Of a DNA stretch of 64,000 nucleotides, positions 36,867-44,642 are shown piece by piece (position 1 is the stretch's first letter; every line of letters starts with the position of its first letter). Under the pieces are notes generated by a model. That model did no database searches, had not been told where the DNA came from, and saw only the letters and a list, made by a program, of their open reading frames with translations. Location: contig NZ_FONX01000006.1 of NCBI RefSeq assembly GCF_900113035.1, positions 1-64,000 of the forward strand, written 5' to 3'. The DNA is from Paracidovorax wautersii (GTDB taxonomy: Bacteria > Pseudomonadota > Gammaproteobacteria > Burkholderiales > Burkholderiaceae_C). Made by a program: the position numbers and the translations under genes.

Positions 36867-37859
36867 ATGGAGAATTTCGAGGCAGAAGTGCGGGCGTACC
36901 TGCAGCAGGTCCTGGGCCTTCGCATCCAGGACGCAACGCCGTGGGCGGGTGCCGACGAGCTGCCGTATTTCCTGCGCGACGCCTTCCGTTTCAGCGAAAT
37001 GGTCCTGCTGGGACAGGGCGTCGTGCTGGCCTTCGCGCCATCCGCGCAACGGCCGCCGCTCAGCGAGATCCGCAGGTGGATGGACAAGGTCCGGGCGGTA
37101 TCGGGCAAGCCGGTGATCTACGGTACGGACGCGTTGGCATCGTACGAACGCAAGCGCCTGATCGAACACCGGGTGCCGTTCGTCGTGCCCGGCAACCAAC
37201 TCTACCTTCCCGACCTCGGGCTGGATCTGCGCGAGTACTTCCGGCAGCGTGCTCCGGCGGCTGAAGAGGCACTGAGCCCTTCCGCTCAGGCCGTGCTGAT
37301 CAGCGTATTGTTGAGACAGCCCTGGCAGGCCGAATGGCAAGCCTCGGCCATCGGGAGCGCACTGGGCTACACGGCCATGACGATGTCGCGGGTGGTCAGG
37401 GAACTCGCCAAAACCGGGCTGGCGAAGCCGTACGCCGTCGGGCGGTCGCGCTGGCTGCGGATGGATTCGCACCCGCGGCAGATCTGGGAGCGGGCAGCGC
37501 CGCTTATGCGCACACCCGTGAAGAGAACCGTGTGGGTGCCCGGGAGCGCAAACGCCGTCGGGCAGCTTCGGCTCGCCGGCCTCAGCGCCCTGTCGCGCCA
37601 TACCCTCGTGGCTGAGCCAACCACTGTCGTGTACGCGGCTGGGCCGGCAGAGTGGAAGGCCGCCAGCAAGGTCGGCATGCAGGTGCTGCCCGAGCCGACG
37701 CCAGCCGCGCACGAGTGGCAGCTGTGGGCCTACAGCCCCGCTCTGGGGCCGGAACGGGCGACCGTGGATCCGCTGTCGCTGATCCTGAGCTTGCAGGACA
37801 GCACGGACGACCGGGTCCGAATGGCGCTGGATGAACTGAAGGAGCAACTGCCATGGTGA
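36867..37859 (+). CDS. AbiEi/MosA-like antitoxin and transcription factor
   Basis: 330 aa, with ATG 36867 chosen after the AT-rich promoter; the frame is open much further upstream. A winged-helix-like region (about 130-205: SALGYTAMTMSRVVRELAKTGLAK) suits the DNA-binding antitoxin of type IV AbiE systems. The next gene, overlapping by 7 bases, encodes an AbiEii-like nucleotidyltransferase. The SXT ICE carries the similar MosA/MosT pair that keeps the element in the host. The assignment rests on pairing and motif style; overall similarity was not computed. Confidence 0.68.
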   Translation: MENFEAEVRAYLQQVLGLRIQDATPWAGADELPYFLRDAFRFSEMVLLGQGVVLAFAPSAQRPPLSEIRRWMDKVRAVSGKPVIYGTDALASYERKRLIEHRVPFVVPGNQLYLPDLGLDLREYFRQRAPAAEEALSPSAQAVLISVLLRQPWQAEWQASAIGSALGYTAMTMSRVVRELAKTGLAKPYAVGRSRWLRMDSHPRQIWERAAPLMRTPVKRTVWVPGSANAVGQLRLAGLSALSRHTLVAEPTTVVYAAGPAEWKAASKVGMQVLPEPTPAAHEWQLWAYSPALGPERATVDPLSLILSLQDSTDDRVRMALDELKEQLPW

Positions 37860-38638
37860 GGGGCCTGGATCTCTTCCGGCACTGGTTCGAGGAGCATGCA
37901 GACCAATATGTCCTGATTGGCGGCACGGCCGCCACGCTGACCATGGAGGACGCCGGCCTCCCATTCCGCGCCACCAAGGACCTGGATGTCGTTCTCCACG
38001 TCGAGGCGCTGACGCCTGCCTTTGGCGCGGCGTTCTGGAGCTTCGTGGAGGCCGGGGGATACGGGATCCGGCAGGCCAGCGAGACCGGCAAGCCGGTGTT
38101 CTATCGCTTCCAGAAGCCGGCCGACGAGCGCTTTCCGGCCATGGTCGAACTCTTCGCGCGCGCACCGGAGGGACTGGAGCCGGCCGCGGGCAGCCGCCTG
38201 ACGCCGATTCCGATGGAAGAGGCCGTGTCGAGCCTGTCGGCCATTCTGCTGGACGAGGACTACTACGAGTTCATCCTGTCCGGCCGCCGCGAAGTGGACG
38301 GCCTGCCATGGGTCGGTGAAGACCGGTTGATCCCGCTGAAGGCCATCGCGTGGCTGGAGTTGAGCCTGCGCAAGGAGCAGGGCGCCAATGTCGATGGCAG
38401 GGACATCCGCAAGCACCTCAATGACGTGCTGCGCCTGTCCCAACTGCTGGCACCAGCGACGCGCATCCCTTTGGCGCCCAGGATCGGGGACGACCTCCGC
38501 CGGTTTCTCGATCGCGTCGTGACCGACGATTCGATCGATCCCAAGGCCCTGCAGCTGGGCGACGTGACGGTTCACGAGCTCGCGGCGCGCATAGCGCGAG
38601 CGTATGAGCTGGATCAACGAGACGGGGTGTCTGGATGA
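37853..38638 (+). CDS. AbiEii/MosT-like nucleotidyltransferase toxin
   Basis: 261 aa of the DNA-polymerase-beta-like nucleotidyltransferase fold. The active-site block is IGGTAATLT, then RATKDLDVVLH with the metal-binding Asp pair. AbiEii toxins halt growth with this activity. The start overlaps the partner's stop, the usual layout of a toxin-antitoxin operon. Its position next to the transfer genes fits an element-maintenance role like that of MosT in SXT. Confidence 0.75.
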   Translation: MVRGLDLFRHWFEEHADQYVLIGGTAATLTMEDAGLPFRATKDLDVVLHVEALTPAFGAAFWSFVEAGGYGIRQASETGKPVFYRFQKPADERFPAMVELFARAPEGLEPAAGSRLTPIPMEEAVSSLSAILLDEDYYEFILSGRREVDGLPWVGEDRLIPLKAIAWLELSLRKEQGANVDGRDIRKHLNDVLRLSQLLAPATRIPLAPRIGDDLRRFLDRVVTDDSIDPKALQLGDVTVHELAARIARAYELDQRDGVSG

Positions 38639-38798
38639 TCGAACTCCGTCAGGCCATGAGGTTTCGCTCGGCGTCCGACTAGCGCACGCATCGTGAGAGG
38701 GTAGAAGGTGGCGAGAGGTCCAGAGTCTTGCCTGGCAGCAGATGCATTGCACCAATCGATTCGAATCGCTAAGGTTGAGACCATTCAGAGAGGCTCGT

Positions 38799-39134
38799 AT
38801 GCGGAAAATCGTCTTCGTCGTCTTCTTGCTGCTTGGCATTGGGGCGGGATTTCTGCCAGCTCGCAACGATGACTGGGGGCTGCGGATCGTGATGATGGCT
38901 GTCGGCGCTCTGTTCGGTGGAGCGATCGGTGGCGCGCTGTCGCAGTTCGGGAAGCGACGGCAGCGGCCTCGCCAGCTTCGGAACACCGAGGAGGCTGATT
39001 CAATCGCCGGCTCCGACATGATGGGCCGCGAAGCTGCCTTCAACTATTGGCGAGATGAAGGTCATTTACCCTTCACGAAGCCCCCGCGCCCTGAGCATGG
39101 GTCCCATATGTTGGATGCCGATAAGAACATCTAA
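38799..39134 (+). CDS. Small inner-membrane protein beside traG
   Basis: 111 aa. There are two hydrophobic segments (about 4-20 and 29-50, the second Gly-rich: AVGALFGGAIGGAL), then a charged cytoplasmic tail. It stops five bases from the converging traG stop. No family is recognised. Its place after traG is where F carries traS and SXT carries eex (entry exclusion), but its opposite strand makes this only a guess. Confidence 0.6.
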   Translation: MRKIVFVVFLLLGIGAGFLPARNDDWGLRIVMMAVGALFGGAIGGALSQFGKRRQRPRQLRNTEEADSIAGSDMMGREAAFNYWRDEGHLPFTKPPRPEHGSHMLDADKNI

Positions 39135-39139
39135 CCTAG

Positions 39140-41887
39140 CTATTTCTTCAAGACGTCCTTTATCGCTCGCGTCGCGTTATCGACGAGCGGTGCAGCGTCC
39201 TCTTTGACCTGCTTGCCCGCCTGCAACACCAGGGAGCGTTCGGATGCAAGGGTGCCGTCGGCCGTGCTCGTGATCTGTGCCTTTCGGTCGAATTCGCCTT
39301 GGTCGGCTGACGTGAGCGCCCTGATGCGCTCTCCTTCCTCGCGAACCGTGCTCCGCAGCGACGATGGCGTGTTCGCTACAGACGCTGTCGACGTCGCCGA
39401 CCCTCCGAAACCTATCACCTCCCCTTGATTTGATAGGTGACGTCCGGCAAGGTCAGGGGCTAGTGCAGGATCGCTGGAGTTCTGCATATGCTGTGCTCGA
39501 ACATCGCTGAAGGCCGTGGGCACCCCTGTGCCATCCGAGAAAACGCGATTCGGCCGCAGGGACTGCCGCGCCAGTTCCGCCTCCATCAGGATGCGCGCAG
39601 AGGCGCTGTTACCGCCGTACTGTTCAGCGTAGCGGGTGAACATTGCAAGGTTGTGAGGATCCTGAGCGATGTCGATGGAGATGGTCTCCCCCCTTTCATA
39701 GGCCGTCGAGACGCGCTCGGCGAAGGCACTTCGCTCCGATAGGCTGGCGTCGGCGCGCTCCGACCTGGCTGTGCTCGTCGCAAGGCGGGCCGCGAGATCC
39801 TGTCCCTCACGCGCATCGCTGGCAACCACCGTCATGAAGCTCCTGTCTCTGGAGACTCGATCGCCAAACTGCTTGAAGTCGGCCAACTGCTCCGCGGTCA
39901 TTGAGCCAAGGGCCTTTTGCTCGGCCGAGGAGAGGCTCGAACTGTAGTTCTTATCCACGGCGCCCCCAACGCCGAGACGAGCAGAGGCCCCAAAGGCAAT
40001 GCGCGCCGCCTGGGCCTGTGTTAGGCCTGTTGTGTCCGCCACGCTCTTGCTGACCTGGTCGAGCCGGTGGAGCGTCTCGCCGAACTGTTCGAAGCTGCTC
40101 GACGTGGAGCCGCTGCTGCTGCGCGAAGAGTTCAGCTTGGCCATGCCCTTGGTGAAGGCTTCCGCGAGGACGGCCGAGCGCTCGGAGCTGGCCGCGATGG
40201 CCTCGCCGCGCGCAGCATCCACCTGATGGCTCGCCTCCTGAACGTCCTGCTCCGACACCCGCATGGAGACTACCCTCGACGCGAAGCCCTGGTTGCGCAG
40301 CAGGCTGACCGCGGTCCTTCCGGTGAGCGCGTTCGACGAGAAGGTATTGCCGCTGAGGTCGTGCTGCCAGCTGCCCATGAAGGCCGAGGTGCGTTGCGGC
40401 GCGAGCTGCATCTGGTCCATGGAGATGTTGCCCAGCGAGGTGTTCCCGACGGTCGAAGCAGCGGTCGCGCCCGAGAGGCTGGCCTGAAGGCCCGACAGGC
40501 CGCCCACGAGCGCGGTGCCGAAGTTCTCCATGCGCTTGAGCGCGGCCCAGGCGACGAACGGGATGCTCATCGCCAGGTAGCCGACGATCGCCTCGCCGGA
40601 GAGCGCGCGCGAGTAGATGACGGAGGAGGTCTGGAGGGTCAGTGCCCGTGCGCCCGTGCCGAGGTCCGCCGCGGCGGCCAGGTCGTAGGCCGCATAAATG
40701 GAGGCCATGTAGTTCAGCACGGCGTAGAGAGGCGGCCACAACTGGATCCATATGAGGATCGTTGCGTAGCCTTTGATGGCCAGCATGGTCTCGCGCCCGC
40801 TGGTCAGCATCAGCAGCAGCACCATGAGCGGGAACAGGACGTAGGTCAGCGCTTCGATGACGTTGCGAAACACCGGCAGCGCCTGCTCGGCCACCTTGCC
40901 GTAGTTGAGCCACGAGGCGTTCATCTGCGCCACGGCCTGGGCGCGGCCCACGGCCAGCACCATCGCGGCAGGATCGTTGACCTTCTGCCCGATGATCTTA
41001 CCCGTGTCCTCCAGTGCGTTGAGCATGGCGTTTTGCCGGATGATGTCGGCGGCGGTCGCCGAGGCATCGGCGATGCTGTTCTTGAGGTAAGCCTGTTGGA
41101 CTTGCCCCGCGATGGCCGCCGCCGCCGCGGTCGCGGGGAGCGTGGGATTGAGCTGGAATGCCAGGCGTCCCTGGATCCGTTGGAGCTGTGCGGGCAGCCG
41201 TCCGTTGAGGCTCTGGTAGACGTTCGGGCAGGTGTCCACCCCCACATTGCCGTTCGCGCCGGTGAGCGTGCTGAAGCGCGCTGGGTTGGGTGAACCCATG
41301 AGCGCCCAGACGTCACCCGACGCAGAGAACGCGGCAGGGTCGAGCGTGCCGTCGATGAGGTCGTAGGTCGTGCAGTTGTGGATGAAGTTGATCAGGTCGG
41401 TGCGGAAGTCAGGGCTCTGGAACACCACGTTGCCGGTCTCCCGCACGAGGCGATTGCCGAACATCAGGCCGTTGCGCTGGTACGCCAGTTCCTCCGGCAG
41501 CGCCCCGGGGCCGGGGATCTGCTGGAACGCCGTCTCGAAGAGTCCCGTGATCGTGTGCCCGACGGTGCTGGTCATGCTGCCCAGCAGCGCCACGCCGAAC
41601 GGCACGTTGTCCACGACACGGACCGCGGAGCCACCGGTCTTGTCCACGATCCCCACGGTCACCTTCGGCACGATCAGGATGCTGAAGACCAGCATCACGG
41701 AGGCCAGCCACTTCCACCCCTCGAGCTTTTCCGGGGCGAAGGCGTAGGCGATGAGCGCGGTGACGAAGCCGCAGAAGGCCACCAGCGCCACGGCCGATGC
41801 GTAGTCGCCGGACGAGTGGACGGCCGCGGTGGCGTTGAAGATCCCGAACAGGCTGTCCGCGTTCTGGTAGGCGTAGATCTCCCACAT
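39140..41887 (-). CDS. traG: TraG: F-type mating-pair stabilisation and pilus assembly protein
   Basis: 915 aa. The N-terminal membrane half (about 1-480) has several hydrophobic segments (ALVAFCGFVTALIAYAF; LTYVLFPLMVLLLML; GYLAMSIPFVAWAALK), as in F TraG. The C-terminal half is a long Ala/Ser/Gln-rich periplasmic, largely helical domain. TraG is needed for pilus assembly and mating-pair stability and, in F and SXT, is the partner of entry exclusion. It is the last gene of the transfer operon, 21 bases after traH. Confidence 0.9.
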   Translation of the reverse strand: MWEIYAYQNADSLFGIFNATAAVHSSGDYASAVALVAFCGFVTALIAYAFAPEKLEGWKWLASVMLVFSILIVPKVTVGIVDKTGGSAVRVVDNVPFGVALLGSMTSTVGHTITGLFETAFQQIPGPGALPEELAYQRNGLMFGNRLVRETGNVVFQSPDFRTDLINFIHNCTTYDLIDGTLDPAAFSASGDVWALMGSPNPARFSTLTGANGNVGVDTCPNVYQSLNGRLPAQLQRIQGRLAFQLNPTLPATAAAAAIAGQVQQAYLKNSIADASATAADIIRQNAMLNALEDTGKIIGQKVNDPAAMVLAVGRAQAVAQMNASWLNYGKVAEQALPVFRNVIEALTYVLFPLMVLLLMLTSGRETMLAIKGYATILIWIQLWPPLYAVLNYMASIYAAYDLAAAADLGTGARALTLQTSSVIYSRALSGEAIVGYLAMSIPFVAWAALKRMENFGTALVGGLSGLQASLSGATAASTVGNTSLGNISMDQMQLAPQRTSAFMGSWQHDLSGNTFSSNALTGRTAVSLLRNQGFASRVVSMRVSEQDVQEASHQVDAARGEAIAASSERSAVLAEAFTKGMAKLNSSRSSSGSTSSSFEQFGETLHRLDQVSKSVADTTGLTQAQAARIAFGASARLGVGGAVDKNYSSSLSSAEQKALGSMTAEQLADFKQFGDRVSRDRSFMTVVASDAREGQDLAARLATSTARSERADASLSERSAFAERVSTAYERGETISIDIAQDPHNLAMFTRYAEQYGGNSASARILMEAELARQSLRPNRVFSDGTGVPTAFSDVRAQHMQNSSDPALAPDLAGRHLSNQGEVIGFGGSATSTASVANTPSSLRSTVREEGERIRALTSADQGEFDRKAQITSTADGTLASERSLVLQAGKQVKEDAAPLVDNATRAIKDVLKK

Positions 41888-41908
41888 GGTGCTGCCGCCC
41901 CATCGCCA

Positions 41909-43357
41909 CTACCGGGTCACGTAGGCGGCCTGCTGGCCGAGCATGTCCATCACGTGCTGGGGCATGCTGGAGCGCAACTGGCGCTCCAGCTGTTCGAGGT
42001 GGCTGGCCACGGCACGGTATGAGCCGACCTTCTGGTACAGCAGGCTCTTTTCCTGGCTGAGCAGCAGCAGGATCGCCTGTGCGCGCTGGCGGATCTGGTT
42101 GGCCTGCTCGCGCTGGGTTTGCTGGAGCGTGTAGTCCTTGGCCAGCGCTGCCATGCCCACGCGCAGGTTGCGCTCCAGGAAGACATAGGCGTAATCGGCC
42201 GCGATCACGTCGCGGTACTGGCCGATCAGGCTGTCGGCCAGGCCCGAGCCGGGAATGCTGGTGCCGACCGAGAGCATCTTGTAGACCGGCTCCGTGGTCT
42301 GGTTGACGAAGCCGACCTCGGCCGAGTTGTTGGGGATGGGCGTGCGCGTCGCGATCTTGTCGGCGATCGAGCGCATCATGGCCTCGACCTTGGCGGTGAA
42401 GGGCACATGGTTGTAGGCGGTGTTGAGCGAGACGACGTCGCACGCCGTGTAGTCGTTGCAGCGCAGCAGGTGCTGGATGACGTTGTCGCCCGTGCCGGCG
42501 GCCTGGCCGTAGAGCAGCTGGCTGATCGAGGTGAGCGTCGGCGCGACCGGCTCCGGGTCGCGGCCGGACTCTTCGGGATAGTAGATGACGGTGCCGACCA
42601 TGCTCATGATCAGTTCCCGCCCCGCGTCGTCGAGCGCGGCGCCGGTGTACTGCAGGGCCTTCCAGGTGAGGTTGCCCACGAACGGCGCCTTGTTGCGCAC
42701 GTTGGCATCGCCCGAGGAACGCGCGGAGGACAGGATGCTGGGCCGGTCCGTGCCGCAGCGCTTGCGCGCCGCGTCCCGGTCGCTTTCCAGGCCCATTTCC
42801 ATCGCGAGGTCCGCGCAGGTCTCCTGCGAGCTGTAGCCCACGGCCTCGGCCGCGGTGCTGACAATCGCCTTGGCGGTCTCGCAGGAGTTGATCCGCGCGT
42901 TGTTGATCCATGTCTCCAGGCCCTTGGCCCACTTGGTCAAACCGCCGAGCAAGGGAGACACGGCCTCCAGCGCGAGCTGGAAGGCGATGCCGGGCAAGGC
43001 GGCCGTAATGTTTCTCAACATGGCTTTGAATTCCTGCGCGGAGATGTGGCTGAAGCTGCCCCCGAAGACGTCGATCCCGCCGCAGCCCGCCTTGGCCGAC
43101 GGGAACTGGATGGCGGCGAGCTGGTAGACCTTGTTGGGGGAGCGCATCATGAGGTTGCCGCCCGTGTAGGTGTTGTAGGTCTGGCCCCGGAAAGCGCCCG
43201 GTGCGGTGTAGTTGCCGATGGCGCCGAGGTTGGCGAACATGTCGTTCACCTCGCTGTTGAGGTCGGCCCGCGCGGACTGGCCCGTGGACAGCATCGCCAG
43301 GGACACGGCCAACGCGATGGCCCTGCTGCGGTGGATGGAGCGCGAGGGGGATGGCAC
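41909..43357 (-). CDS. traH: TraH: F-type pilus assembly protein
   Basis: 482 aa with a signal peptide (cleavage near ARADLNSE). The TraH signature includes GGNLMMRSPNKVYQLAAIQ, GCGGIDVFGGSFSHISAQEF and paired Cys residues in INSCETAK and LLRCNDYTAC. TraH works with TraF, TraW, TraU and TrbB/TrbI in pilus extension and retraction in the F system. It is placed between traF and traG, as in F. Confidence 0.93.
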   Translation of the reverse strand: MPSPSRSIHRSRAIALAVSLAMLSTGQSARADLNSEVNDMFANLGAIGNYTAPGAFRGQTYNTYTGGNLMMRSPNKVYQLAAIQFPSAKAGCGGIDVFGGSFSHISAQEFKAMLRNITAALPGIAFQLALEAVSPLLGGLTKWAKGLETWINNARINSCETAKAIVSTAAEAVGYSSQETCADLAMEMGLESDRDAARKRCGTDRPSILSSARSSGDANVRNKAPFVGNLTWKALQYTGAALDDAGRELIMSMVGTVIYYPEESGRDPEPVAPTLTSISQLLYGQAAGTGDNVIQHLLRCNDYTACDVVSLNTAYNHVPFTAKVEAMMRSIADKIATRTPIPNNSAEVGFVNQTTEPVYKMLSVGTSIPGSGLADSLIGQYRDVIAADYAYVFLERNLRVGMAALAKDYTLQQTQREQANQIRQRAQAILLLLSQEKSLLYQKVGSYRAVASHLEQLERQLRSSMPQHVMDMLGQQAAYVTR

Positions 43358-43366
43358 GGGAACCTC

Positions 43367-44242
43367 CTAGGGCAGGGCCAGGTGCTGCGTTGCGCCCGGC
43401 AACATGGCTTCGCCCGCGGGCGACGTGACGATGGAGATGCGCTCCAGCAACTGCGACTCGGAGAGAACGCCGGAGCCGATCTGGGTGATCTTTCCGGAGG
43501 CGGGGTGGGCCAGGAACACGGCCGGCACCTGGGCGACGCGCAGCGCGGTGGCGATGCCGTTGTCGGGACGCGCGCGCGGGAATGCCGGCATGGGACCGCC
43601 GTCGACGCTCACCGCCTCGACCCGGATGCCGTGGCGTGCCTCGAAGGCCTGGAGGGTCGGGGCGAAGGCGTGGCAGTAGGGGCAGTCGCTGCGATAAAAG
43701 AAGATGAGGACGTGGTCGGCGCCCAGGGCGGCCACGGAGCCGGAGCGCTCGGCCCGCTGCTGCTGGTCAAAGACCTCCAGCGCCTGCGCGTTGACCGGGC
43801 GGCCCTGCAAGGTCGGGTCGAGCGCCGGGGTGGCCCAGGCGATGCGCTGGGCCATGTCGGCGAAGTAGGAGGCGCGGTCCACCACCTGCATCTCCAGCTC
43901 CATGTAGCGCCGCACGTTGGTCTCGGTCGGACGCATGATCGCGATGTTGCGCAGGTCTTCCAGCGCCTTCTGCAGCCGTTCGAACTCCACGAGCTCGGGC
44001 GGCCGGGGCGGCGCCAGCGGCCGTGCGGGCATGGGCGGGGCGGGGCGGGCGGAGGGCTCGCGCTCTTCGGCGGGAGGGTCTTCGTAGAAGTGCCAGCCGC
44101 GCCAGGCGTCCGACCAGTACGGGCGCGGCTCATCCTGGAGGGATGCGGCGGCGCCGTTCGCTGCCGCCGCCGTGCCGCCGAGCAGCATCAGTGCCAGGAG
44201 CAGCAGCCGCTGACGCGGGCAAGGAGCGTGGCCGGTCCTCAT
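43367..44242 (-). CDS. traF: TraF: thioredoxin-like F-pilus assembly protein
   Basis: 291 aa. A signal peptide is followed by a Pro-rich linker (about 55-80) and then a TraF domain with YWSDAWRGWHFYEDPP near the N terminus. The thioredoxin-like part has FFYRSDCPYCHAFAP, an intact CPYC pair, so redox activity is possible, unlike F TraF, which lacks it. Target: folding of the Cys-rich TraN, TraU and TraH is plausible. It lies 10 bases before traH. Confidence 0.9.
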   Translation of the reverse strand: MRTGHAPCPRQRLLLLALMLLGGTAAAANGAAASLQDEPRPYWSDAWRGWHFYEDPPAEEREPSARPAPPMPARPLAPPRPPELVEFERLQKALEDLRNIAIMRPTETNVRRYMELEMQVVDRASYFADMAQRIAWATPALDPTLQGRPVNAQALEVFDQQQRAERSGSVAALGADHVLIFFYRSDCPYCHAFAPTLQAFEARHGIRVEAVSVDGGPMPAFPRARPDNGIATALRVAQVPAVFLAHPASGKITQIGSGVLSESQLLERISIVTSPAGEAMLPGATQHLALP

Positions 44243-44249
44243 GGTGCCC

Positions 44250-44642
44250 TCACCGCAGCGACTTCGGCGGCAAGCCGTCGAGGCAGTAGTTGATGCCGAA
44301 CTCGATGGTCTGCCTGCGCGGCGCGGCCACGTCGGGCAGCTTCACGCCTTCCTGCCAGAACAGCACCTTCAGCCGGCTGCAGCCCGGTTCGCGATAGCGC
44401 TTCTCGGTCGACACATCGATGTAGATGGGCGAGGTGGCCTCGAAGCGCTGGGTGATCGCGTCGGCGATCTCGCCGACGAGGACGCCATGCGCCATGCCGT
44501 CCGCGGACTGCAGCGCCGCCAGCAGGACGGGGCGGGCGTCCGCCACGGGGGTGCGGAACGTCTCGGCGCGTGGCTGCGCCATCAGAAGCGGGAAGAGGGC
44601 GGCGCCCGCGAAGGCGGCGGCCCGGCGCGCGGCGCAGTTCAT
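44250..44642 (-). CDS. Small periplasmic protein in the transfer operon, unknown
   Basis: 130 aa with a signal peptide (MNCAARRAAA start; cleavage near AQPRAET) and two Cys residues (GCSRLK, NYCLDG) that could form a disulfide. No family is recognised. It overlaps the traN stop by ATGA and ends 7 bases before traF. It is therefore an intrinsic part of the operon, in a slot where F has other genes. Confidence 0.65.
   Translation of the reverse strand: MNCAARRAAAFAGAALFPLLMAQPRAETFRTPVADARPVLLAALQSADGMAHGVLVGEIADAITQRFEATSPIYIDVSTEKRYREPGCSRLKVLFWQEGVKLPDVAAPRRQTIEFGINYCLDGLPPKSLR

Noticed and set aside
36825-38165. Minus-strand ORFs across the toxin-antitoxin pair
   Set aside because: They lack domain features. 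The plus strand has overlapping genes with recognisable motifs and an upstream dyad.
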